Assembly (NCBI RefSeq): GCF_014698045.1 | Contig: NZ_JACJSE010000004.1 | Span: 62,001 to 126,000, forward strand | Length of the DNA stretch: 64,000 bases | Source of the DNA: Aulosira sp. FACHB-615 | Lineage (GTDB): Bacteria > Cyanobacteriota > Cyanobacteriia > Cyanobacteriales > Nostocaceae | Direction of reading: 5' to 3' | Shown here: piece after piece, positions 42,401 through 49,270 of the stretch | How the letters are laid out: each line of letters begins with the position of its first letter | Numbering within the stretch: the stretch's first letter is position 1 | Position numbers and translations under genes: made by a program | Notes under the pieces: model-generated | Database searches by the model: none | Told to the model about the DNA's origin: nothing | What the model saw: the letters and a program-made list of their open reading frames with translations, nothing else

Positions 42401-42794
42401 AGAATATAGTAAATTACCTCTTGTTGAGTGTTATCCTGGTCAACTCAATCAGGTATTTATGAATATATTAAGTAATGCCATTGATGCTTTAGATGAGGCT
42501 TTTGTCGGTGAACAAGGACAAATTTGGATTCGGACTGAAGTAGTAAATATAAACAGAATAGCTATTCGTATATCAGATAATGGTTTAGGAATTACTCAAC
42601 CTGTAATTGCTAAACTTTTTGACCCTTTCTTTACAACTAAAGATGTAGGTAAGGGTACAGGATTAGGTTTATCAATTAGTTACCAAATTGTGGTAGATAG
42701 ACATGGTGGCAAATTATATTGCAACTCAACACCAAAACAAGGTGCAGAATTTGTGATTGAAATTCCCATCACCCAACCCCACAATCGTAAGTAA
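39408..42794 (+). CDS. Soluble multi-PAS sensor histidine kinase
   Basis: 1128 residues with no transmembrane segment. After a short coiled coil there are six PAS/PAC modules in series, each closed by a PAC signature: LLDITERKQAEAA, LADITEAQQTEQQ, ITDITERKQAEKE, TRDIRDRKQAEAQ, TLNITARKKAEAE and STDITESKQVFLQ. The kinase core begins with QSEKMSSLGNMVAGVAHEIN then NPVNFI (His876), followed by a long insertion typical of this cyanobacterial HK class, and an HATPase with MNILSNAIDALDEAF (N-box), RISDNGLGI and GKGTGLGLSISYQI. No receiver or effector domain. The signal is unknown; a cognate regulator is not adjacent. The integrase gene lies 130 bp upstream. Confidence 0.93.
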   Translation: MAGNLITVDKNTYDSLQKELKELRQLVVQYQQTNLHPEIALENSDRCFKNIADNLSGAIFQFTNCNGVWKVDYVSDFIWQLAGITTATVMEDINSFFACVYPEDFDSFIASATTAVDNSIPWHYEGRLVKPNGEIRWFQGESTPIHHDENEIIFCGVLLDITERKQAEAALKQLNEELEAQVDERTAALRQSEARFQKLADSIPGMLYEFRLDADGSISFPFVSSGCREIVGVEPEQLEKDATLGFADVHPDDLAGLQAAIMQSAQTLQKFHHKWRAGHIFGQQKWVRASSRPELQADGAIIWYGYLADITEAQQTEQQFKEQAQFLQSIWEGVDYGICVLDVLDNGTEFRYVKLNPAILNLSSISLEPLLGKTMAEGLSPEMADYYRQYYRKCVQSRKTIFFEESFVINEQEIWWLLNVTPLFDSESQIIQLVVTITDITERKQAEKERQLFVSLIENSDDFIGLASLDRKLLFLNEAGRKLVGLDNQEISKDFNANEFFCLEDREDLRQRIIPTVMESGRWQGEYRFRHFQNQEPILVDYSIFVIKNHDTGEPVCMATITRDIRDRKQAEAQLQQQEQFLRTIYDGFPHFIFVVDVLENGEFRFAGCNTAAEKMVGINHDKIVGKTPKELHGEVEGAVITQRYQSCVNIGDRIEYEECLTFDGLETWWLTTLNPLKNSEGIIYRIVGSTLNITARKKAEAELQASQHFIQRIADSSPHLLFIFDLEEQRNVYANKEIAIVLGYSIETIQEMGDSLVPTVVHPDDLAIVIQNHQQIVNAKDGDIFEVEFRIKRQNGEWSWFYTRETPFTRNADGKVKQVLGVSTDITESKQVFLQLQQQAQNLETTLLELQRTQSQLIQSEKMSSLGNMVAGVAHEINNPVNFIHANLIPASEYTQDLLRLVELYQEHFPEPPAEIQAEISHIDLEFLKTDLVKLLQSMQVGTQRIREIVLSLRNFSRLDEAEFKQVDIHEGIESTLMILHNRLKCKPNHPEIIVTKEYSKLPLVECYPGQLNQVFMNILSNAIDALDEAFVGEQGQIWIRTEVVNINRIAIRISDNGLGITQPVIAKLFDPFFTTKDVGKGTGLGLSISYQIVVDRHGGKLYCNSTPKQGAEFVIEIPITQPHNRK

Positions 42795-42798
42795 TGAA

Positions 42799-43377
42799 TT
42801 AATCCCAAATTATTGCTAAATCTAAAATAAATCCTGGTAATATATCTTCCCCGGATAATTGTGTAGGTGCATCCAAAATTTCTACTGGTTTACCTTGATG
42901 ATAAATTTCAACTTGCTTGGCTGGAGGATTAATTAACCAACCAAGTTTCACTTGATTATCCATATACTCTCGCATTTTGGCTTGGGTTTCTGCCAAGTCG
43001 TCGCTAGGAGACATCAACTCTAAAACGAAATCTGGTGCTATGGGGGGAAATTTTGCTTTTTCCTTTGGTGTTAGTGCATCCCATCTGTCTTGTTTTATCC
43101 AAGCAACATCAGGAGAACGATTTGCACCATTGGGAAGCTTAAAACAGGTGGAAGAATCAAAACATACACCTAATTTTGTCTGACGATTCCATATACCAAA
43201 TTCCACAGCAATTTCAAAATTGCTTTTTCCTGTTTCTCCGCCTGTGGGTGGCATAACAGTTAACTCTCCTTTATTATTACGCTCAAATTTGACATCGGGG
43301 TTTTCTCGACACAGTTGATAAAACTGTTCGTCAGTGAGTTTAACAATGGCGTTGAGGTTGAATGTAATGGCTGTCAT
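42799..43377 (-). CDS. Uma2 family protein (DUF820)
   Basis: 192 residues. LTDEQFYQLCRENPDVKFER, GELTVMPPTGGETGKSNFEI, FKLPNGANRSPDVAWIKQDR (PDV), PPIAPDFVLELMSPSDDLAE (E-L) and MREYMDNQVKLGWLINPPAK with QVEIYHQG form the full Uma2 pattern, including the PD-(D/E)XK residues. It is one of three Uma2 genes within 2.4 kb. Divergent from the next Uma2 gene with about 55 bp between the starts. Confidence 0.9.
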   Translation of the reverse strand: MTAITFNLNAIVKLTDEQFYQLCRENPDVKFERNNKGELTVMPPTGGETGKSNFEIAVEFGIWNRQTKLGVCFDSSTCFKLPNGANRSPDVAWIKQDRWDALTPKEKAKFPPIAPDFVLELMSPSDDLAETQAKMREYMDNQVKLGWLINPPAKQVEIYHQGKPVEILDAPTQLSGEDILPGFILDLAIIWD

Positions 43378-43431
43378 TGTTATATCCTAGAGTTGGTACT
43401 GGTTAGGTTAATTTAAACAGCGAGGAAAGTG

Positions 43432-44070
43432 ATGTTACTAGAACTCAACCAACTAATTGTACCTGCTGGTCATCAGTTGTTGATTAAAAATATATCTTGG
43501 TCAACTTATAAACATATTTTGGCAGAATTAGGCGAAAATCGCAGTTCTCGCATATCTTACAGTCAAGGGGTGTTGGAAATTATGGCTCCGTTACCAGAAC
43601 ATGAGGTAGCTAAAGTTATGATTGGGGATTTTGTCAAAGCTTTATTAGAAGAACTCGACATTGAATTTTGGAGTTTGGGTTCTACAACTTTTGACGAGGA
43701 AAAAATGGATGCTGGAGTAGAACCTGACGATTGCTTTTACATTCAAAATGAAGCGGCTGTTAGAGGTAAGGACAGAATTGATTTAACAATTGATCCACCG
43801 CCAGATTTAGCTGTTGAAATTGATATTACATCGCGGACTCGGTTTAATAATTATGAAGTGTTAGGAGTCCCAGAATTGTGGCGATGGAGAGGTAATAAAT
43901 TAGAAATAAATGTCTTGATTAATGGTAAATATGTAACAACTAATCAAAGCTTGGCTTTTCCTAATTTACCCATCGCTCAAGTGATACCCGAATATTTACA
44001 ACGGAGTAAAACTGAAGGCAGAAATGCAGCAATGAAAGCTTTTCGTGCTTGGATAAGAGAACAATTATAA
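43432..44070 (+). CDS. Uma2 family protein (DUF820)
   Basis: 212 residues from the ATG at 43432 with GAGGA five bases before it. NISWSTYKHILAELGENRSS, RISYSQGVLEIMAPLPEHEV, EKMDAGVEPDDCFYIQNEAA (PDD), DPPPDLAVEIDITSRTRFNN and YEVLGVPELWRWRGNKLEIN show the Uma2 core. The EID rather than EV at the third position is the variant seen in a common cyanobacterial branch. Function unknown. Confidence 0.9.
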   Translation: MLLELNQLIVPAGHQLLIKNISWSTYKHILAELGENRSSRISYSQGVLEIMAPLPEHEVAKVMIGDFVKALLEELDIEFWSLGSTTFDEEKMDAGVEPDDCFYIQNEAAVRGKDRIDLTIDPPPDLAVEIDITSRTRFNNYEVLGVPELWRWRGNKLEINVLINGKYVTTNQSLAFPNLPIAQVIPEYLQRSKTEGRNAAMKAFRAWIREQL

Positions 44071-44186
44071 AGGCGATCGCCTGATTATTTCCTACTATCT
44101 GTAATCTCTAAAATCTGGATAATTCTTAACAAGAAGTTTTGTATTTATAGTTGACAAGTATAAAATTATACCTTATTATGAAAACA

Positions 44187-44233
44187 ATAAAGGCGATCGC
44201 ACACATCTTTGGCCGGAGGGCGATCGCCTTTAT
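44187..44233. repeat. Perfect 14-bp inverted repeat containing HIP1
   Basis: ATAAAGGCGATCGC (44187-44200) is exactly complementary to GCGATCGCCTTTAT (44220-44233), with a 19-nt loop. Both arms contain the HIP1 octamer. It lies about 30 bp upstream of the 78-residue protein gene, so it may be a terminator for the Uma2 gene or a control element for the next gene. Confidence 0.7.
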
Positions 44234-44261
44234 GTAAACCCCGTAATGGAGTACAAATACA

Positions 44262-44498
44262 ATGATGGCACAATTATCAAAGTTAGAGCAGTCACCCAAC
44301 CACGAAGCCACCCAACAGCCAGTTCCCCAGCGAGAACCAATCAAGCATATTTTGAGGGGTTCTGCTAAGGCTGTGATCAGTACAATTCACCATTTGCAAG
44401 TAATTGGTTACGCCAGTGTCGGAGATTGGAGTCCACTGCTACCAACCGGTAACTCAGGTGAAGTGATGAGTATTTTAATCCGCCAAATCATGATTTAA
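44262..44498 (+). CDS. Conserved cyanobacterial hypothetical protein
   Basis: 78 residues. A polar N-terminus rich in Gln and Pro (EQSPNHEATQQPVPQREPIK) leads into HILRGSAKAVISTIHHLQVI then GYASVGDWSPLLPTGNSGEV and MSILIRQI. The SP..PTGN.GE.MSIL pattern is common to small cyanobacterial proteins that I recognise but cannot name; no function is known. A second ATG follows at 44265. It is flanked by two hairpins (44187-44233 and 44507-44531), so it is probably monocistronic. Confidence 0.75.
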   Translation: MMAQLSKLEQSPNHEATQQPVPQREPIKHILRGSAKAVISTIHHLQVIGYASVGDWSPLLPTGNSGEVMSILIRQIMI

Positions 44499-44506
44499 TC
44501 ACCCAT

Positions 44507-44531
44507 AAAGACGTTGCAATGCAACGTCTTT
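44507..44531. terminator. Hairpin downstream of the 78-residue protein gene
   Basis: An 11-bp perfect stem AAAGACGTTGC (44507-44517) and GCAACGTCTTT (44521-44531), loop AAT, starts 9 bases after the stop codon. A clear poly-T tail is lacking (AAGCAATTTT follows), so terminator function is likely but not certain. Confidence 0.65.
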
Positions 44532-44619
44532 AAGCAATTTTCTAAATCTGCAATCATTCAGGCGATCGCTCTGAGACGGGAATTGCCATAATAGATTAGC
44601 TGATGATAAGTAAAATAAT

Positions 44620-45195
44620 ATGGCGATCGCATTAGATAAAGCTGCATCTGCAAAGATGACAATTGAGGAGTTCTTTAACTATGACGATGGCACAGATGCA
44701 ATATATGAGTTTGAAGATGGAAACTTGCTGCTGATGACAGCCGAGAGTGAAATTAATCGCCGAATTGCCATGTTTCTGCTTGTCTGCTTTGTGCAACTCG
44801 GTATTCCGGCTTATCGGCTATCAATGAAAACGGAAATTGTCACCACAGGTTCGCGGGTGCGTGTTCCTGACTTAATGGTGTTTTCTGAAGAGTTAGCAAC
44901 GGCAATGGAGGGGGCGAAACGCTCTACAATTATGCCAGAAATGCCACCACCATTATTGGTAGTTGAAGTAGTCAGTCCTAACCAAAGCAGTCGTGATTAT
45001 CGCTACAAGCGTTCTGAATATGGAGCGCGGGGTATTCCTGAGTATTGGATTGTTGATCCTATTACTCAAAAAGTCACAGTATTGGAATGGGTAGAGGGTT
45101 TTTATGAAGAGCAAGTGTATGTAGGAGATAATGCGATCGCATCACCAGTATTTCCTGATTTAAAATTGACGGCGGCTCAAATTTTGCTAGGTTAA
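44620..45195 (+). CDS. Uma2 family protein (DUF820)
   Basis: 191 residues. MTIEEFFNYDDGTDAIYEFE then DGNLLLMTAESEINRRIAMF, TGSRVRVPDLMVFSEELATA (PDL), PPPLLVVEVVSPNQSSRDYR and YGARGIPEYWIVDPITQKVT followed by VLEW. All core residues of the PD-(D/E)XK fold are present. The HIP1 octamer overlaps the start codon (ATGGCGATCGC). It converges with the nuclease-like gene with no gap between their stop codons. Confidence 0.9.
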   Translation: MAIALDKAASAKMTIEEFFNYDDGTDAIYEFEDGNLLLMTAESEINRRIAMFLLVCFVQLGIPAYRLSMKTEIVTTGSRVRVPDLMVFSEELATAMEGAKRSTIMPEMPPPLLVVEVVSPNQSSRDYRYKRSEYGARGIPEYWIVDPITQKVTVLEWVEGFYEEQVYVGDNAIASPVFPDLKLTAAQILLG

Positions 45196-45828
45196 TCAAA
45201 TTACCTGACCAATACCCTTGAGAATTTGCCAAATATTATACAGTTCAGTTGCAGATGTAAACAAAGCAAACACCCGTGATAAATCGTATTTTGGTGTACC
45301 TGCTTCTCGCTTGACTTTGATAAACAAAACATCATCCCCATTTGTTACCATCCCAAACACAGGTTTATCAATGTGAGGATTAGCCATGAGATAAGCTAAA
45401 GCTTGGGGTACAGCCGACCAAATCGAAAGTGTGGTTTTTTTGGATTCTACCACCATTACCCACAACTGATTTTGGAGTACCAAAACATCAATCCTGCCAC
45501 GCAGTACTTCTTCCCCATCATTCAATATTAAATCTACAGATGATTCTGCTTTAATTCTGAAAGGAGGGTCATAAAATCCAGACAGCGCCAGCAATGGGGA
45601 TACCACTAGCAACATGACTGTTCCTTCTAACAAATCACCTTCACCACGGTGATAAAGATATCTGCGACGCAGTACATCTAGGGAAGCTTTTTCTGTTTCA
45701 GGAATTTGGGGTAATTCACTCTTCCACTCTGGAAAAAATTCCTCTGACTCAACGCGAACTAAACCAAAGCGGGTTTCTGCTTCTGTCAAACTGGTAATTG
45801 CTTCCGTGATTGCTGTTACCTGTGTCAT
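45196..45828 (-). CDS. Restriction-endonuclease-like protein (type I R subunit N-terminal-like)
   Basis: 210 residues. A predicted PD-(D/E)XK nuclease core: RIKAESSVDLILNDGEEVLR, GRIDVLVLQNQLWVMVVESK then KTTLSIWSAVPQALAYLMAN, with the D...E-x-K triad and a following Q-rich helix, then KPVFGMVTNGDDVLFIKV. This corresponds to the HSDR_N domain of type I restriction R subunits, but as a stand-alone protein without helicase domains. Similar stand-alone proteins are common in cyanobacteria, with no HsdM/HsdS partner here. Biological role unknown. Confidence 0.78.
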   Translation of the reverse strand: MTQVTAITEAITSLTEAETRFGLVRVESEEFFPEWKSELPQIPETEKASLDVLRRRYLYHRGEGDLLEGTVMLLVVSPLLALSGFYDPPFRIKAESSVDLILNDGEEVLRGRIDVLVLQNQLWVMVVESKKTTLSIWSAVPQALAYLMANPHIDKPVFGMVTNGDDVLFIKVKREAGTPKYDLSRVFALFTSATELYNIWQILKGIGQVI

Positions 45829-45902
45829 TCTTGCTTTACCGCCAGATAAAATTTTTGCTGTTGGGTTTCCTGATTGTGAGTGACTAAAACTAGATTATTA
45901 GC

Positions 45903-45950
45903 GATCGCACATTTAGTATATTATCGCGTCAAGGCTTAGATCCCCGACTT
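45903..45950. repeat. 48-bp direct repeat, left copy
   Basis: Begins GATCGCACATTTAGTATATT and ends AGGCTTAGATCCCCGACTT; identical to 46955-47002 except for one base (TCAAGG versus TCGAGG). The two copies bracket about 1 kb containing the MITE, the ParD-like gene and a small hypothetical gene. Confidence 0.9.
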
Positions 45951-46033
45951 TTATTCGTTGTGGCTAGGTAAAAGAGGTAAATAATGTGCGATCGCACATT
46001 CTAAAATGGTAGCTTGGGTAGAATGTGGCTAGA

Positions 46034-46152
46034 TATAGCGGTTCTTACTTGCTTGTGATAAAGTCGGAACCCCACCCCCAACCCCTCCCCGCTTGCGGGG
46101 AGGGGTTGGGGGTGGGGTTGAAATGTACCTTATCCAACCGAGAACCGCTATA
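46034..46152. mobile_element. MITE-like element, copy 2
   Basis: Terminal inverted repeats TATAGCGGTTCT (46034-46045) and AGAACCGCTATA (46141-46152), identical to copy 1 at 23265-23398 and in the opposite orientation. The interior forms a long hairpin CCCCACCCCCAACCCCTCCC / GGGAGGGGTTGGGGGTGGGG. No coding capacity; inserted in front of the ParD-like gene. Confidence 0.85.
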
Positions 46153-46177
46153 ACACCTGAATTAACTGCTAAAAACT

Positions 46178-46432
46178 ATGAACATCCAACTTAAAGCAGA
46201 ATATGAGCAATTTATCCAAAACCGAATTGCTACAGGTAGATATGAAAACGCCGAAGATGTGATTATTAAAGCCTTGAAACTACTGGAAGAATGGGAAAAG
46301 GGTTATCAGAAATGGGAAGAAGAAACTCAGCAAAAACTAGCTGCTGGACTTGCTTCTATCGAAAATGGAGATATTTTAGATAGTCAAGTGGTAATGACGC
46401 GACTAGAAGAGAAATTACGCTTAAAAATGTAG
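46178..46432 (+). CDS. ParD/CopG-like antitoxin, apparently orphan
   Basis: 84 residues. MNIQLKAEYEQFIQNRIATG then RYENAEDVIIKALKLLEEWE is a ParD-type ribbon-helix-helix (type II antitoxin) start, followed by a helical QKWEEETQQKLAAGLASIEN and GDILDSQVVMTRLEEKL. The GD.L.S..V..RL..KL ending is the usual toxin-binding tail. No ParE gene follows: the downstream sequence is a dispersed repeat, so the toxin may have been lost. The gene starts 26 bp behind MITE copy 2, which may have disturbed its promoter. Confidence 0.82.
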   Translation: MNIQLKAEYEQFIQNRIATGRYENAEDVIIKALKLLEEWEKGYQKWEEETQQKLAAGLASIENGDILDSQVVMTRLEEKLRLKM

Positions 46433-46631
46433 GTTGGGGAGCCACTGCGTTGCGCGGGTTTCCCGCGTTGTAGCAAGTGGCGTTGGAGGCACACAAAGAT
46501 ATTGATAGCAACACAGTGAATCGAGATTACGCCGTAACCCAACTGTGTGCATTTCAATTGTTGTAGTTGAGAAATGTGGTTTTTCTGATATCATTTGTTG
46601 GCTTTGGTTTCGTTTCACCCAATCTACAATA
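46427..46631. repeat. Dispersed repeat (GTAGGTTGGG...), copy 3
   Basis: Contains GTAGGTTGGGGAGCCACTGC, a GCGTTGCGCGGGTTTCCCGC hairpin, CGTAACCCAACTGTGTG, and GTAGTTGAGAAATGTGG with ATTTGTTGGC, which are complementary to the TTTCTCAACTAC and GCCAACAAAT-like parts of the copies at 32139 and 36916. No gene. Confidence 0.6.
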
Positions 46632-46664
46632 AATTGCGATCGCACTAGCATTGATTGTTAAATA

Positions 46665-46889
46665 TTACTCAATAATTTCATCATATTGATTGGTATCTTC
46701 TTCAGATAATTTTTTTATATCCTCCAAGACATCTGCCAAGGTTTTTTTATCTAGCCATTGATGACGTTCTTTAGTGTAGTCACCTTTACCGGGGCTAAAA
46801 TATTGAATAAACCGAATAGTATCAGCAACTCCCAAAGAATTTATTAAAGCTTCGTAGCCTTGTTTGATAATTTCATTTTGAGTTTTCAT
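46665..46889 (-). CDS. Conserved hypothetical protein
   Basis: 74 residues from the second of two adjacent ATG codons (46889; the other at 46892). The sequence QNEIIKQGYEALINSLGVAD then TIRFIQYFSPGKGDYTKERH and QWLDKKTLADVLEDIKKLSE is a recurring small cyanobacterial family (L...LG..D..RF...F..G.GDYT..R..WL), of unknown function but often near toxin-antitoxin genes. No partner gene is adjacent. Confidence 0.7.
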   Translation of the reverse strand: MKTQNEIIKQGYEALINSLGVADTIRFIQYFSPGKGDYTKERHQWLDKKTLADVLEDIKKLSEEDTNQYDEIIE

Positions 46890-46954
46890 CATAGATTTTA
46901 TATTGTTTACTCATGGTGTTTATGAGTAATTTCTACATGATTACAAGGGCGGTT

Positions 46955-47002
46955 GATCGCACATTTAGTATATTATCGCGTCGAGGCTTAGATCCCCGAC
47001 TT
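46955..47002. repeat. 48-bp direct repeat, right copy
   Basis: Identical to 45903-45950 except for one base. Here the sequence continues into the complete palindromic hairpin AGATCCCCGACTTCT...AGAAGTCGGGGATCT (46990-47022), which sits behind the caspase-FGE gene and could terminate it. Confidence 0.9.
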
Positions 47003-47022
47003 CTTCAAGAAGTCGGGGATCT
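46990..47022. terminator. Palindromic hairpin repeat (CCCCGACTTCT family)
   Basis: Perfect 15-bp stem with loop TCA; placed about 100 bp downstream of the caspase-FGE stop at 47120 (minus strand). Likely transcription barrier; same family as 5527, 16930 and 32704. Confidence 0.65.
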
Positions 47023-47119
47023 GGTAATTCGTAAAATCTAAAAAAAATTTGATCGCGCTTCGCGCGGGAGAAGGGTAAAGAAAAAAGTGTAAAGGGCTAA
47101 AGTGCAAGAGAGTAAAGGG

Positions 47120-49270
47120 CTAAGAAGCCCTGCCCCGCACAACCACAACCCGAAAACCCACGCTGTAGTTCCCGTTGACACGCTCAAACCTGATGCGAAG
47201 CGCCGAACGGCAATACCTCGGAACGTAGAACCACGAACCACCGCGCAGCAGCCGCTTTTGATTATCATTCTCACTTAACCAAGCACTGCCATCAGTCGGC
47301 GCATTATTATAATTTTCGTGCCACTCATCCTGACACCATTCCCATACATTACCACACATATCGAATAAACCAAAGGGGTTAGCCGGAAATTTCCCAACTT
47401 CTGTTGTTTGTTCTCGATATTCACCTTTCGGCCCCTGACCATAATTACCTGGATAGGTTGTTCCTGAATACTCCCAGTCTGTTCCTTGGTAATTCGCCAA
47501 CTCTGTCGTAATCGTTTCGCCAAAATAAAACGGTGTAGTTGTTCCCGCCCGACAAGCATATTCCCATTCCGCCTCACTGGGTAAGCGATATATCTTACCA
47601 GTCTTTTTCGACAGTCGAGCGCAAAACTCAACCGCATCATCCCAAGAAACACATTCTACAGGGCGGTTAGCACCCTTAAAACGGGATGGGTCGGGGTTTA
47701 AATCAATATTTACCTTATCAAACCCCGCAATGGCTTGCCATTGAGCTTGAGTGACGGGAAACTTACCCATAAAAAAGGGTTGAACAGTGACATTATGCTG
47801 TGGACTTTCATCGTCACTTCGTCCTTCCTCACTTTCTGGCGAACCCATGAGGAATGTACCACCAGGAATGGACACCATCTCTAGAATTACCCTATTACCC
47901 AACTTTTCAGCAAAAAACTCGGCGCGTCCCTGGCTGCGGTTGATGATTTGTCCTTTAGCGTCTACTTTCACCGTTTCAAAATCAAACTGATTGGTTTGAA
48001 TAGCTTCTTGTAACGTAGAACCCCTCTCCAAACCTCTCCCCATTGCGGGGAGAGGTTTTGAATCTTGCTCCCCTTCCCTCCAGCCCGGTGGAGGAGGTAA
48101 GGTTATAAAATATTGCTCCCCTTCCCTAGTAGGGAAGGGGTTGGGGGTTAGGTTTGAAGAATACGCCGCGTCAGGTAATTCTTCCACAACCACAGACGGT
48201 TTTGCTTGTCCAATTATCTTTTCTTCTATCGGTGCAACATCCTCATCTCGTAAACCTAAATGTTGCTGATAATCTCTTAAATCGTTGAGCGTTCTTTCAC
48301 TCAGGGTTGGTTCAATTTCAACTGTTTCAACCAGCGTTGCTTCATATTCTTCTAATTTACGCTGATATTCCAGATATGGTTTTTTAACTTCCGCTTCAAT
48401 TGCATCAGCCACATCAGCATCAAGCCGCAACTGGAGACGTAATGAGTTTAACAGCCGACGAGCAGGTATCGTAAACTTGCCCTGATTGATGCGGCGTTCC
48501 ACTTCCTGACGATACTTCAGCTGAGGATCATCCTTGGGCGACTTCGCCAGAAAAATCCGAAAACCATCTTTAAAAGGATAAAATTCCGGTGTCATCGCGG
48601 GAGATGCTTCTTGGACTTTGGTTTTAGCGTAGTCATGCAACTCATCCACCGCAATTAAACCATCGCCATCTTTATCGGCTGCACCTTTTTCTATGCCTTC
48701 TACTAAATATTGAGTGTAAATCGACAAGTCTAAATCATCAGATGCAAAAGCATATTGTGTAGAAGTGGAAGCCGTGAGAATTGCTGTTCCTTCACCACCT
48801 AATTGCTGTTGCAGGTCAATCGTACCAATATCTTTAGCTGTCAAACCTTTGGCAAAAGCACCACTAAAGCAGCAATCTAAAATTACAACCCTGCGCTTAG
48901 ATTTACTCTCATTCATCCATCGGTGTACACTTGTGGCAGCTACGGCTGTGAATGGCAGCAGTTTATTTTGATTTTTTTGAGTTTCGCAAGTCGAGAAGTA
49001 AAAATCACCATTTTCAACCGTCACCCCATGACCAGAAAAATACAAAAGTACTAAATCATCTTTTTGACGATTAGCATACAAGTTATAAATTTCCCTTTCC
49101 AATTCCTGACGCTTGGGATTTTTCAGCACCGTGACATCATCAAAATCACCCATTTCCGGGTTCTCTAACACACGCCGCATCGCCTCCACATCTTCCACAG
49201 CCTTGGGTAGCGGTGCTAATGTTGGTTCTTGATATTCACTAATCCCAATTAGCAGTGCTACCTTAGCCAT
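47120..49270 (-). CDS. Caspase-like peptidase with helical region and C-terminal FGE-sulfatase domain
   Basis: 716 residues from the ATG at 49270 (MAKVALLIGISEY; the frame is open 19 codons upstream, but this ATG is the natural caspase beginning). Caspase p20 domain with catalytic His81 in LLYFSGHGVTVENGDF and Cys134 in VVILDCCFSGAFA; LTASTSTQYAFASD and DGDGLIAVDELHDYAKTKVQ follow. A helical region (about 255-365) with repeated RRLLNSLR-like and E-rich helices resembles effector-associated adaptor domains. A Pro-rich linker (about 370-418) is derived from an intergenic repeat. The C-terminal FGE-sulfatase domain shows LEMVSIPGGTFLMGSPESEE, VQPFFMGKFPVTQAQWQAIA, RLPSEAEWEYACRAGTTTPF, FGLFDMCGNVWEWCQDEW and LRGGSWFYVPRYCRSALRI. 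Its start overlaps the EACC1-like gene by 8 bases. Confidence 0.9.
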   Translation of the reverse strand: MAKVALLIGISEYQEPTLAPLPKAVEDVEAMRRVLENPEMGDFDDVTVLKNPKRQELEREIYNLYANRQKDDLVLLYFSGHGVTVENGDFYFSTCETQKNQNKLLPFTAVAATSVHRWMNESKSKRRVVILDCCFSGAFAKGLTAKDIGTIDLQQQLGGEGTAILTASTSTQYAFASDDLDLSIYTQYLVEGIEKGAADKDGDGLIAVDELHDYAKTKVQEASPAMTPEFYPFKDGFRIFLAKSPKDDPQLKYRQEVERRINQGKFTIPARRLLNSLRLQLRLDADVADAIEAEVKKPYLEYQRKLEEYEATLVETVEIEPTLSERTLNDLRDYQQHLGLRDEDVAPIEEKIIGQAKPSVVVEELPDAAYSSNLTPNPFPTREGEQYFITLPPPPGWREGEQDSKPLPAMGRGLERGSTLQEAIQTNQFDFETVKVDAKGQIINRSQGRAEFFAEKLGNRVILEMVSIPGGTFLMGSPESEEGRSDDESPQHNVTVQPFFMGKFPVTQAQWQAIAGFDKVNIDLNPDPSRFKGANRPVECVSWDDAVEFCARLSKKTGKIYRLPSEAEWEYACRAGTTTPFYFGETITTELANYQGTDWEYSGTTYPGNYGQGPKGEYREQTTEVGKFPANPFGLFDMCGNVWEWCQDEWHENYNNAPTDGSAWLSENDNQKRLLRGGSWFYVPRYCRSALRIRFERVNGNYSVGFRVVVVRGRAS
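48019..48156. repeat. Intergenic-type repeat inserted in frame in the caspase-FGE gene
   Basis: AACCCCTCTCCAAACCTCTC, a GGGGAGAGGTTTTGAATC arm, CTCCCCTTCCCTCCAGCCCG and GGGAAGGGGTTGGGGGTTAG are the same units as the element at 35869-35991. On the coding strand it gives NLTPNPFPTREGEQY, LPPPPGWREGEQDSKPLP and GRGLERGS between the helical region and the FGE domain. The TGTGCAACTT ends are absent here. Confidence 0.85.

Larger units (their letters stand above)
45829..46177. other. Intergenic region holding direct repeat copy 1 and MITE copy 2
   Basis: 45903-45950 is the left copy of a 48-bp direct repeat (right copy 46955-47002), and 46034-46152 is MITE copy 2. The CCCCGACTT hairpin half present in the direct repeat is incomplete here; the other arm is missing. 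No gene is supported. Confidence 0.7.

Noticed and set aside
47038..47274. 78-codon minus-strand frame overlapping the caspase-FGE gene end
   Set aside because: Shadow of the FGE domain in another frame.
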